From Kingdonia uniflora (lineage: Eukaryota > Streptophyta > Magnoliopsida > Ranunculales > Circaeasteraceae): DNA of 64,000 bases. The stretch's first letter is position 1. Every line of letters begins with the position of its first letter. Where the stretch lies: contig JACGCM010001497.1 of NCBI GenBank assembly GCA_014058105.1, positions 2,480,001 to 2,544,000 of the forward strand. Reading direction: 5' to 3'. Position numbers and translations under genes: made by a program. Shown here piece by piece: positions 45,072 through 56,734 of this stretch. The notes beneath the pieces are model-generated. The model saw only the letters and a list, made by a program, of their open reading frames with translations, searched no databases and was not told where the DNA came from.

Positions 45072-46213
45072 TGGAAATTTCTAAATACTTGAGATTAATC
45101 AATTTCGATTAATTTAGGTCTAAATCAATAGGTCCGAATTCCTTTGAATTAATGATCTAATTTTAACCTAATTCAAATAAATTTGATTATCTAGTGTCAA
45201 CAAGCAATTAGAAATTAAACACAAGACCAAAATTTTTTAACCCTGTGGGAAACCTTTCTCTGGAGAAAAATCTACAGGTCGCTGCCGAATCGCCCGACAA
45301 CTAAACAATCCAATATAAAACAAAATTACAAGAATTTAATTATTTACAGACTCGATAAGCATATCCCGTGGTTACTTCTCTTCTAATTGAACTCCTTACA
45401 ATCAATTCCTCATTCTCGCAACGCCCTTCGTTCTCGCAGCACACCTCGCTTCAATCTCCCATCAAAACATTCAAGCTTGAAACTCACAAGCTTTTCAATT
45501 TAAGATTAGGTTTTCTAAATCTTTGATTAATTCAATTTAAGTTTTATTTTGCATTGAATCACTCGTTGAAATCTTTCTTCTTTTTAAATATCAAGCCCTA
45601 GAAAAAGTTGTTTTTTGGAAGAGGTAAGGTATGTGAAAAGAAAGGGTATCTTAAATAGGAAAACTGAAAAACCCGGCCTCTGTTCGAATAGAACAATTTC
45701 TATTGGAACATGACAAAGATCTTATTCGAACAAATTAAGTTCTAAGATAATTTGTTCGAATAGATAAAGAGTCTATTCGAACAAAACAAGTTTTATTCGA
45801 ACAGAATAAAAACTTATTCGAACAACTAAATTCTCATGTAATGTATTCAAACAGAGAAATAGTCTGTTCAAACAGAACAAGATTTATTCGAATAGGACCA
45901 AAATCTTATTCGAACTAACATAGTTCTGAGTGAAAATGTTCGAATAGATACTAACTCTTATTCAAACAAGATGTTATTCGAACAGAACAAAAAAGACCTA
46001 TTTTTCTCAAAAAGACATCACTTTCTTTTCATACTGTGTAAAATACTAAGGGCTTGATATTTTTGGACAAAGAGGTACAAACCTAAGTACTTGTTCAGTG
46101 ATAGTCCAGCTGTAGTTTCTCCATGTGCAATTTTTGACGACGAGTAACCACGAGAAAGTACTGACACCTATTCTTGACATGGAATGAAATAAACTCCAAC
46201 TATGGATATTTCA
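45072..46213 (-). repeat. 3' LTR of SIRE element C3 (about 1.14 kb)
   Basis: On the - strand it starts TGAAATATCCATAGTTGGAG and ends GAAATTTCCA. It aligns along its length with 56735-57891 and holds a TTCGAA array at 45681-45985. Confidence 0.92.
45681..45985. repeat. TATTCGAACA array in the C3 3' LTR
   Basis: Ten exact TTCGAA palindromes in about 305 bp, mostly in the context TATTCGAACA or its reverse complement TGTTCGAATA, plus several one-base variants. Spacing is irregular, about 15-35 bp. It lies in the first half of the LTR in element orientation (U3). Confidence 0.85.
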
Positions 46214-46480
46214 ATCTCCCCCTTTGGTTTATTTCATGTCAAAACTAGAACTATAAGAAATAAAAATACAACTCCATGGACTGACTTAATCACTAAACAT
46301 TCATGCTCAAAGCTCCACTTTCATTCTATAACATATACTCTGGAATCTCTACACACGAAACAAGATACATAACGTAACCATTCAAATAATACAAGGGATC
46401 CAGAAAAAAAACATAACTTACCTGGCTTACCTGTCAGTATCATCTCTCCCCCTTTTTAACACAGATGAACAAAGGGTAAA
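46214..46480 (-). other. Polypurine tract and 3' non-coding end of C3
   Basis: On the - strand CAAAGGGGGAGAT lies directly before the LTR. A second GGGGGAGAGATG tract lies at 46441-46453. Tracts like these are usual at the 3' end of SIRE elements. Confidence 0.7.
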
Positions 46481-46529
46481 TTTATATAAATATATAATTT
46501 GAGATGCATCTGTAGGAACGATTGTGGGA

Positions 46530-48780
46530 CTGCCATGTCAGCTATTTGAGAAAATGAGGTACTGCCATGTAAGCACGTTTTTACAGAAACGCATCATCTC
46601 TCTCTATTACATTTGTGGCACCACGTCAACACGTTTATGCGGGAACTCAAACAGGTCTTCTCTCTTAACAGTTGGACTTATCATTTCTTTATGAAAATTA
46701 ATTATTTTTTCCATCTAAAACAGTTACTCCATATCCCTCTCTCTATATATATATTACCATCTCAACCATCACACAAAGCTCTTACATCTTTCAAGCACGT
46801 ATTGGAGTTCATAAAATTATTTCTACTAGGAAAGATCACCATCATCTTTGGGGTAGGTAATTCACGATTTTGTCAATCAAAACCAACATTAGTTGTCTCT
46901 TATAGTATTTATACTGTAATTTGATTATAGTTGTTTTCAATTAAGTTTTCAATTGTTTATTTTCAGTTTTATTTAGTTGGTTGATTGGGTTTTAGCAACG
47001 TCATCACCTTTTCTCTCCCCATCGAAGTGTGACTCGAAAACTTTGTTTATTGGTTACCGATGGAAGTTGGAGTTTTAGAGTTAGATCTAACGTACTCTAC
47101 TTTTTCTTGCCAAACAAATTGGAAGATGAGATGTATGAATTTGCGCTTCTTCCAATCTACTTTTTTCCTTTCAAACAAAATCATGAACTTGCATTGCGTA
47201 TTAAGCATAAAATCTTTTTGCTTGTTGCCTCCTTGAGTGTTGGTATGTTGTTCATGCTTCTAGAACTGTTGATTCATTATACCCCATCTATTTTTTAGAA
47301 GGATATACCCCCATCTTTCATGTATGATTTTGTTTACATCTTTTGTATAACGATTGGTAGACTTTAAAGATGGTGCAAAAAGGTAAAATACATTGTAGAG
47401 ATATAAACATGAGGACAGTAAATCCTAATTTTGTTTGATGAATACAGTTGATTGTTTTCCTTTTTTAACCGTCTACATATTATACTAAATTCTTCAGGTT
47501 AATAAGTTAGTAAATTTGGCCATCTCCATAGCAGCATTTATCATGTTTTGATTGGCGAGGAAAAATATTGTGATTATCGTGCTTATGGTTTTGATTATAA
47601 TGAAACAACTAAATGTATTATTGAAGATATTGCTTTTGGTCTATATTTAACATTTTAAATTTTGTATACCGTTGCATATTGTTATTTCTAAAGATTTAAG
47701 TTTATCCATTTATTTTATCGTTTCCCTTTTTGATTTATTTATACATATGAAATCTTGCATAAGCGTTTACAAAAAAAAAAAAAAAGATTTACGAAGCAGT
47801 ATCGTATTCAATGGGTTGCGACTCCTACAAGATATCAAAAATATACTTCTCCCTACATCTCTTTGATTGTTTGAATCTCCCTCTCTCATCAAAAATTTAG
47901 AATATTTTTGGGAGATCATCTTGGAGGATAGAAGGTCAAACCTTTGATCGATCGAAAGTTCTTCGTGGTGAGTTTGTAGTTTCAATCTTTTTGTAGTTGT
48001 TCAATCTGTATATTTTTTCTTCATGGTGAGAAGAATTATTAACGATTATCTTTCCTTATCAGCACCTCCATTTCCTGTCTTTGATTTTTCAAACGTTTCT
48101 ATCTTTAGGTTTTGACATTTCCTTTTCAGACTATGTCAACGCATTCATTAATACTCTACGAGAGGGGAATTGTTTTCGGCTACAACAGGTACCAAATCAA
48201 TCTAGATCAACCAAGTTTCAATTGGTTTCCCCTTTTTGGTTTATGGTTTTATGTTAATGGTTCAATTGTTATTTTTAGATAAAAATTGAACACTTCTTTA
48301 TTTCTCTCTCTAAAGCTTTCTTTAAGAGAATTTGACTAATTTTTTTGATTATTTTGTCCGAGAAATACAGTAGGTTTCATCTATGGAGAGGATAAACACA
48401 ATAAGTCTTTATCCTCTCATTAGAAGTAGACATATATCTTGGGTAAGGCTTTGGTAAGTCTAAGATTTTTGTCTAATCTCTGTTTCTTCAGAGTATTTAA
48501 TAGAAGACTAACTTCCTTCGATTTATCTTACAATGACTTTGTTTGTAGGTAGTTTTGTTGACAGTCCTCTTAGTTAGAAGGAGATTTATCTTTCATATAT
48601 ACTTCTTTATTTCTTTTTCATTGAAAATGTAAAGACCAAAATTTTCTCTGTATGTTTTTCATCTCCATCTCAATTTTACTATTTAGGACTTTTCTATTGT
48701 CGTGTTATTTATTTTTATTTCAATCTTCTTTCTCAGCACAAGATCTCATGATTATGTAACCAGGTTGATATCCAAACAAT
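46530..48780. other. Helitron interior, left part
   Basis: AT-rich DNA with short open stretches only. A protein-like stretch at 47029-47290 (LCLLVTDGSWSFRVRSNVLY on +) could be a captured exon, but I recognise no family. The poly(A) run at 47771-47784 and T-rich stretches look intronic. Confidence 0.35.
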
Positions 48781-48796
48781 CACATGGAGGCAACTT

Positions 48797-49078
48797 TTGA
48801 CACAAGTGAAAAAGATAAAGAGAACAAAATACAAATGTGCTAGAAAGAGGTTTATAAGGGTTTTCCCTTATGTGGGTCACGAGGAATTTGTATTCTTGAG
48901 TGAATCACTGCATTGGGTGTCAGGGATCAAGTGTAATCCTGCCTATGAAGAGGTGATTATGATCATATTAATTCATTCAACCTTGATTTTGAAGAAGTTG
49001 AAAAAGTACCAGCTTATGAAATTGATTATAAACGTAAATATTATTGATTGGGAATATTGGGACCTTGTCTTTTACTAA
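48797..49078 (+). pseudogene. F-box-associated domain fragment captured in the Helitron
   Basis: The open frame of 93 codons contains FVFLSESLHWVSGIKCNPAY then EEVIMIILIHSTLILKKLKK. This matches the plant F-box-associated pattern (v.lnGaLHWl......... ..I.sFDl..EeF..ip), with the LHW signature in place. Its N-terminal part is basic (KKIKRTKYKCARKRFIR). No F-box motif is visible upstream. Such gene fragments are typical Helitron cargo. Family call from memory of the motif only. Confidence 0.45.
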
Positions 49079-52000
49079 ACATTGTTTTCCATGAAGTTTT
49101 CAATAATTAAGTTTTACTAATTAACTAATAAATTTTACACTGATATCTATTACTGATTTATTTTGTGGGTTTCAGGGTCATCGCTACAATAATAGCAACT
49201 TCGCCAAATCTCTACAAACATAGTGGTTCTTCACAAATCATGTATAATATAATGTCGATTCCAGGTAAAATTAACATTTAACATTATTTGTTATAGAAAA
49301 TGCATCAGTAATGATTATGAAGATTAATATTATTTGTTATTAACCCTCCATTTTCCATCTTCCTTCTAATTCAATAATTGTACTAGATATTATCATGAAA
49401 CCTTCAGGTGCTTCTAATCATTAAAAAGAAATACAATTTGGGTGGTTGGGTATTGTGGTTTGGAATTTGAATTTAGACTTACAATTTCAGTTTATTATTA
49501 TTAAATAGCAAACTATAAATGTGGTATTATTTACTAATTAATGTTCTCTGTGTACATATAATATGTAATTAAAAATACAGGACATAACTGAGGATACTTA
49601 AAAAGTTAATAAACAAGAACTCGGCATTTTCCTAATTTTTGTTACCAGTTAGCAAATAATGATCTAATGTCGTGTTTTCTCTTAATGTATTGTTGATGAT
49701 GATTTCGATTTGGTTTCCATTGTAATCCTAATAAACAAAGTATACTAATGGTTTAATGCAGGGGAAGGTAACACTTTGGTCCAATATAGGAAAATACGAC
49801 GGTTGAAAAAAAGGAGTACTGGAAGAACTTAATATGTAAGACAATGATACTATATTATACTTGAGTTATCAAGTTTTTTTACTTAAATTTATAATTATTG
49901 GTTTTCGGACGATAAGGATGCAAACAAAAAGGATGACCGTAGTGCCTTCTTTGGGCAGTTGCCTCTTCTTGCTCTTTTTCCTTGCTCATCTTGTAGTTGT
50001 TCCTGGGTATCTATTCAAATGCTTATCAAGCATTTTATTTCACTTTTTTTTGTTATCATGCTTCTATTAATTGTTAATAGAAGTTGATAAAAGCCACCAC
50101 CTCTACTAGAACTAAAAGAAGAGAATGTCACTATAAAGGCATTGAGGTTGTAATTATATCTATCATAGTATCTATAATTTCATGTGGGTGGTGGAAGGCT
50201 AAATGTTAGGAATCAGGATTTTGCCTTAGTTGTGGGGTGAGGAGTAATCGGGGAATCAAGCGAGCCTTGAAGAATTTGGGCCTATTTTAAAGGATGAGTT
50301 ATAGCCAGATGCAGGATCTCCTACCAAAGTTATTATTGAAATATTTATAGATTGAGTGTTGTTGGCATCCCATTCCACATGCCGGCAACCATTCACCCCA
50401 CTTAAGTTTAGTTGTGGTTGACTAACTACTTGATCACTTATTGACTATACAACCACTGGGTTAAAGCTATTGTTATTTTAAATGCTTTATAGTTTCCAAA
50501 TACACTTTTTTTGTTTTGCTTCAATCTATGTTTGTTCGATATCTCTTTTCTTTTTGCAGTGAGCTCTTTAATTATGTTCCATGACTCTCATTTAGTACTC
50601 TATTTATGAAAAAACATACACACTTCTTAGTATGGCAATGTTTAGTCTTGGACAATGGGTTTACCTCTTACCTTTCTAAAGATATCGGTGTTGCCATAAA
50701 CTGTGTTCTTCACCCCTCCCGAAAAACTGTAGTGATATAACATGGATTATCTGAAGATTTTCCTGAAGATCCGCATTTGATGCAATGAAACATATTTACA
50801 AATACAAGAAATTAATGTCTTTATTATATGCAAGTGTAGAACCAAGATTAGAGGCTTTAAAAACCCAGGATTAAAGGTTTGGAAACATGTATTTCTCTTA
50901 CATACACACTCCCTCTCTCTCAACCCTTTTTGATGATTTATGTTCCCAAATATTAATTGTGATGGGAAGTCTTTTTGTTACGAAATCTCCAAAAAAAAAT
51001 ATTTACTATAATATACTAACTTTATTAGGGTTACTTTGTGTTTTCATGTGTATAACCAGGGCTATTCAGAACATAAAAGGCCAAATGAGATCATTGATGT
51101 TAAAGATTCTGCAACCCATATGCCAAAGATTAAACTTAAGTAAGTCATTCCTCTTTGTTTTGTGATAATCGTTTACTCTAGGGCTTTATTTGTAGAGATC
51201 AATTTTTTTTTGTCAAGTTATGATATTTAGTACGAAAGGTTTCGAGAGAGTTATATATGTTTTCTTGAAAAGACATATCTCTTGGACTTATTTTTCAAAA
51301 ACGTTTCCTCCAATTATCCTATAAATCTCAAAACGGTTTTAACTTATCTGCAATACAACTCTGATTCAATTTTTAAGTTCCAACAAAACAAAAGCAGTAA
51401 GTTTTCCAAGATTATCTATAGACGGGTTTATTTATTTATTTTTATACTTCAATTCAAAATTTCCCCCTATCCCTATTTTGCAATAAAACAACGCACTTAG
51501 GATTCACAGTCGTTTTCAAAAATATTTAACCCGTATACTATGTTAATACCTCTTCCTTTTGCTAATAATTTTGGCAACATAGAATAGGCTTTGAGTTGTA
51601 TTTCTTCATGGTCAGAGGGACATAGTATGAGATGCTTCTTTTAAGGAAATATACTGGTTAAGTCGTTTATACATTTTTCACGTATCATGTTTACTAGGTA
51701 CCCCCCCCCCTCCTCCCCCAAAAAAGCCTTTTTTGAGCAGTTTTTGGGACCTTTATCAAACCGTCTTACTAAGATGATATGATGTGTTATTGGGTAAATT
51801 ACATCTTTGTTATTATGGGTGAAATAAAACTGTTTCTCACTTTTAATGAGCCGCAAGCTCTACTTCTTACCTTCCACCTTTTTAACTGTTACTTTGATCT
51901 GCTCTAATCACATACATGATTTTCCAAAACAAGACTTGATATGTTATGCTTGGAAACAAATTTTACTACAAGACTTTTTAGTAATCCTCAAGTAACTCAT

Positions 52001-52890
52001 TCAATCCCCCAGATGAGGTTAATTTATACTCTGGCTCTGAAGGTAGTAAGTGATTGTTCGAAAATACTTATTAAACATCAATGATAAAGTTTTTCTATTC
52101 GATTGTAAAAATACTTTCTATCTAAGAAAACTTCTCACTACTTCCTTTCCAATTTGTCTTAATGTTTTTTCAGAGTGATGATATTTTGCATGATAATTGT
52201 TCCTATCCATAGTTTGAATATGCTGAGAAAGAAGTTGCAACATTTTTCCTATTGTGTATGTGGAGTCGTTAGAGGGGTAGAAGACCTGCCACAACATTCA
52301 GGAATATGATTGTCATAACTATATAAATGATATACACATTAAATTTATGCATCGCTATGTCTTAGTCATTTGACTATCAACTTTCAGATCCATATGGTGT
52401 GGCCAACCATAATATAATGCAATTGAATTGTAAATATTTGTTGGTTATTAAATTGTTGTATTATTATTAATCTAATGCTTTATTGAATTTTCATGATCCT
52501 AATTTTGAAGGCCATTTGCAGTTTCGCACTTTCGATTCAGTTAGAGCCACATGAGTATAGATTTATGGGTTAGTTATGGTGAATAATATTATTTTGCCTA
52601 AGTTGAAATATTTAGCTTCATTAGAGAGACTAAATTTGTCGTTTTTACCAAGCCATGTTAATGGCAACGTATCACAAAATTCAAGCTTCTATTTGTGATC
52701 GAAAAAAGAGTTCAAATTGCTAAAAAAGAATTAAGATCTAATTAGAGGCATTATGTCATAAGCTTTTTATTATAGTTCATAAAATTATGTATCATAATTT
52801 TCAATTAAACGAGATTTAAAATAGTTTGGTTATATTAAATATATCCCGTTTGTGAATACAGAAGAATCCTATCAAGTTCTTCATAATTCA
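49079..52890. other. Helitron interior, right part
   Basis: AT-rich, without a gene I recognise. A C-run (TACCCCCCCCCCTCC, about 51701) and several short open frames are present, but none shows a domain. Parts may be introns or captured intergenic DNA. Confidence 0.35.
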
Positions 52891-52926
52891 ATTTTGCCCG
52901 TGCGAGCAGGGGCTTATTGTTACTAG

Positions 52927-53356
52927 TAGAAAATAAAAGGAGAAGCAAACCAGTAGAGAAAAATGTATAACAGTCACTGAATGAGTTAAACACATAATAG
53001 ATGAGAAATATATACCAGCAAATGTCAGAGCAAATATTCTGAAAAGATAGATTGTTAGGATACTCAAAAAGTTAAACTAAATAAAACGAACATGTAGTTA
53101 GGAAAACACTAAACACCAATACCCCAAAATAAGATGCATCTCCCCCTCAAAATACTAGTAACCCCCTTAAAATGAAATAAAAGGAAAACACACATGGGAA
53201 GTGTCTCTGAAATAAGTAAGCAAAAGAAGACAACACTCCCCCTAAACAAAAGGCATGATAAAAAGACAATGAATCTAAAATATTATATAAAGACTAAGAC
53301 ATCGCCCATGTGTAATAAAACAATCACCAAATGAATTATATATATATATATATATA

Positions 53357-53425
<69 letters not shown>

Positions 53426-54740
53426 CATGGTCAAATGGATACCTGATTTTTAATGTATTACTCAGCTGTAGTTAGAATACTATATTGGAAAGTTATTTCA
53501 ACTTAGGCCTCACTAGGGTGGTCACTCAAAAATTACTGAGAATTAACTAGCAAATACTCTGTGTGAAATATGAATATGAGTATATGAAAAGAAAAATTGA
53601 TATTTCATCAAATAAACTGCACACTGTAAATTAAAAGATCTCACAGATAGGAAATCAATTGTCATAGATGGTGTCAAGTTAACTGGCATAGAATCCACAT
53701 CTCTCTTCTCTACTAAACTGACTGTGGTAAACTTAAGATCAAACAGGTCTTGGAAAGGTTATAATGTAGGCAAGAGAATGGACATGACGGAGTAGGTGTT
53801 TTGCTGGCATTCTGAGACTAACATTTTCACTTACTACACTTTTTTCTCTATTTTAGGTTTACCTTCTTTCACCATTTTCGTTAGTGAGTAACAATTACTC
53901 ATACTACTCATCCTTCTCCATTTTGAGTTCACCTCCCATCATTATTTTCTTTTAACGAGTATATATGGAAAATATTGTTTCTTGACAGAATCATATAGAT
54001 GTACCATAAAATTATTGGAAATACCATCTTCTTATATCCATCTCTACCTCTTTCTTTCTTTCTTTTTTCACTAAAAAGTCTCAGAACAAACGGGTAAACT
54101 AATAAAAGATTTGGGTAGAAAAATGAACGACATATTTTAAGGCATAAGGGGATGTAAGCGGATAAAATTTTAGGTAAACACAGACAAAGGCCAAAAAGGT
54201 GTAACAATAAAAAGCCTATTATCATATCTTCGGTCTCGCATAGTATCTTTTTTGTCTCGAATCAAGTACAAGGAATGTTTTATTAGGCCAACTTGAACTT
54301 GAAGTTGCCATCAACAATTGATTATAAAAGATGAGATAAGAAAAAATATTAAATCTAGAAAAAAATTATGAAATAACACTCGAAGCTTGTAAAAAGGCTA
54401 GATCCTTACATAGCATTAGGTACGAAGTCTCTACAGTTATCCTCACGTGGATCTAATTACGATGAGCTTTAGTTTAAACAAGAGAATCAATGACTATTGT
54501 GAAATGTGATTTTACCAAATAATTATCCCATGAATGAATATAACACAAAAGTACGGTCCAAGTCTAACAAAAATATTCTACATATAAGAGCTCATAAAGT
54601 ACAAAGTGCAAAGTACAAATAAAATCAAAATAGTACCCTACTGTTCTAAAAAATAAAAAAATCAAACTGAGACAAGGTAAGAAACGTACCTAATCCTGAT
54701 AACCCATCTCAGTTTATATTCATCACCTTATCTGTGGCGA
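52927..54740 (-). other. 3' non-coding region of SIRE element C3
   Basis: Contains GGGGGAG-type tracts on the - strand (53140 and 53237), as in the 3' region of SIRE elements, and a microsatellite. The open frame at 53929-54225 (-) is hydrophobic and Leu-rich with no retroelement motif. No pol domain is found, so the pol region appears deleted between gag and here. Confidence 0.5.
53336..53422. repeat. Compound microsatellite (TA)n(GT)n
   Basis: About 11 TA units (to 53358) are followed by about 32 GT units (to 53422), uninterrupted. Likely length-variable between individuals. Confidence 0.97.
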
Positions 54741-56629
54741 CAAGTCATCCTTTCGCACCCAAACAGCTCGACCAACCTTTCGAGGTGATGTTTCTTGAGC
54801 AAACTACCTACTTACATTCCCACTTATCACATTAGTAGTAATCACATTTGAGTTATATCTTTCCCCATAGAATGGTCAAGCATATGATTGATATGATCCA
54901 ACAAATCTACAATAAGATGCAATATGACTCTTTTGACCACATATTCCACAATGATAAATCTGAGAGTACGAGAACCTTTTTGCTTGATTACGAATGGAGG
55001 ATATTATATTATGTTTAGGCATTGATGTAGTAGCAATTGCTTTGACGAATTTTGTGACTTGAGGAGTCTTAGCATTAGAGAGATGTCCCTCATATCCTAG
55101 ACCCCTTTTATCAGTATCCATTTATCCCATACATAACATCTTATCAATATTTTTTGTTCCATGACAAAAAATTTCAAGTTTCTGCTGAGATAAAACTAAA
55201 TTAAGTTTGGCCGTATGTAATTCGTCCAAAGTTGATTTCATTTTCTCCTTCGCATCATGAACTTCTTTCTCTAAAATCACAACCTTGTCATGGAGGCATT
55301 GTTTCTCATCTTCAAGCATTTTTATCTCTTGACTTGTATTCTCAATTTTTTCTTGAAGTTCACGCGTGAGTGTATTAACTTGGTCTTTCAAGACTTTGTT
55401 AAGTTTACCAAGTTTAATACACTTCGCAAAAGTTTGAGCATACAAGATTTCAAGATTCAGGTCCTCAAACTCATTTTTTTCATGATCACTTTGACTTTTA
55501 ATAGAATTTTCAAGTTCGAAAGTATTAGAGTTATCATTATTACAATTTAGAAAAACAAGATATGCGCAATATTGTCCATTCTTAACTATTTGGGGATGAT
55601 CCTTTTTATTATTATTTTCATCATTACTATCATCCCAAGTAACACTAATGTTCATAGCTTTGTGATTAATTCCAAATTTCTTATTGGGACAACTGTGGGC
55701 ATAATGACCAAACTTGTGACACTTATAACATTCAACTTAATTTAGGTCAATGTCAAGGTTGGTCTACGGGTTATTCGATTTAAGTTGATCATGAGTTCAT
55801 GACTTATAATTCAATGATTGCCCTTATTTTTTAAATTGACGTTTTTTCACAAGATTTTTAAGTTGGTTGCTTATAGAGGCAATTTGTGAATCCATATCAG
55901 ACCCATCATCATTACCTGAATCAGATAAGTTGTTAGCTTCTTTGGTACCCTTAGAAGAAGAAGAGTAAGATGAAGATTTAAAAGAAATATTCTTGTTCTT
56001 CTCAGGGTTTTCCATTTTTATCTTGAATTTAAAAGTTTGCAATTTTCCAGCTAATGTATATTGGTTTCATTTTCTTAAGATCATGAGCTTCCTCAATAGC
56101 ATTACGTCTGGATCTAAAGCTCTTAGGAAGAGATCTTATAATTTTGCGAACAATTTAGACATCTGAGTAAGCTGCACCTAATGTGGCACTAGTGTTGACA
56201 ATGTCACTTAGTCTCGCATAGAACTCATCAAAGGGTTCATTCTCATCCATTTGAATATTCTCAAATTGTGAGGTGAGCATTTGCAATTTGCTTTCCTTAA
56301 CTGTATCATCGCCTTCGTGAGTTCAAAATAATATGTCCCAAGCTTCTTTCGAAGTGGTACAAACAGATATGTGTCGAAACTTAGCTTACAACCATAAAAA
56401 TAGCATTGCGACCATTATTATTATAACCAACAGCTTCCTTTTCATCCTTAAACCATTGATTCCTAGACTTAATGACCACTTCAGATTCATCATTCATTCC
56501 TTTTTCATGGTAAGGTGCGTCCATCCATCCTCGATTACAATCTAGACATCTTCTCTGAGTGATTGTAAAAATACAATCATTCGGACCTTCCAATAAGGAT
56601 AGTTTTTGCCATCGAAGAGGGGCGGACAA
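54740..56629 (-). pseudogene. Gag of SIRE element C3, near complete but broken
   Basis: Starts MSAPLRWQKL (56629) and continues with GWMDAPY, NQWFKDEKEAVGYNNNGRNA (56440-56410). After a frame change it reads CTTSKEAWDIL, HEGDDTVKESKLQMLTSQFE, NEPFDEFYARLSDIVNTSAT and KIIRSLPKSFRSRRNAIEEA. Then a Ser-rich segment, a knuckle CYKCHKFGHYAHSC (about 55712-55671), NISVTWDDSNDEN, and a long coiled coil (KLGKLNKVLKDQVNTLTREL through KSTLDELHTAKLNLVLSQQ, about 55440-55180). A second knuckle-like CGICGQKSHIASYC lies at 54945-54904. It ends near AVWVRKDDL (54740). Coiled-coil gags with this order are typical of SIRE. Stops and frameshifts interrupt it. Confidence 0.85.
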
Positions 56630-56720
56630 TTTATGGGACCCTCAAATCTTTCAGAATTCATTAAACTCAAATACTCGAGTTAGGATTCACGATCAAGTTG
56701 TTAAGCCTCAGAATGTAACC

Positions 56721-56732
56721 GCTCTGATACTA
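56721..56732 (-). other. Primer-binding site of C3
   Basis: The - strand reads TAGTATCAGAGC, one base from TGGTATCAGAGC, the initiator-Met tRNA site. It lies two or three bases inside the 5' LTR. Confidence 0.8.
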
Positions 56733-56734
56733 AT

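Larger units (their letters stand above)
46481..52926 (+). mobile_element. Probable non-autonomous Helitron inside C3
   Basis: The 3' end has the classic form: hairpin GCCCGTGC-GA-GCAGGGGC (52896-52913, 7 of 8 pairs), nine bases, then CTAG (52923-52926) followed by T. The GCCCGTGCGAGCAGGGGCTT text closely resembles known plant Helitron ends. The 5' end is not certain. The AT-rich TATATAAATATATAATTTGAG at about 46481 followed by GGGACTGCCATGTCAGC looks like a Helitron head, but no clean TC start after A is seen. No Rep/helicase frame is present. SIRE non-coding DNA flanks both sides. Confidence 0.6.

Noticed and set aside
45681..45985. TTCGAA array as heat-shock elements
   Set aside because: Heat-shock elements need nGAAnnTTCn spacing; here TTC and GAA touch, so the spacing does not fit.
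49861..50070. Hydrophobic short frame (+) that could be a small membrane protein
   Set aside because: No good start context, no relatives recognised, T-rich DNA inside the Helitron.
53929..54225. 98-codon hydrophobic frame (-) in C3, considered as an env-like ORF
   Set aside because: No signal peptide plus coiled-coil order and no similarity I can name; low-complexity AT-rich DNA explains it.
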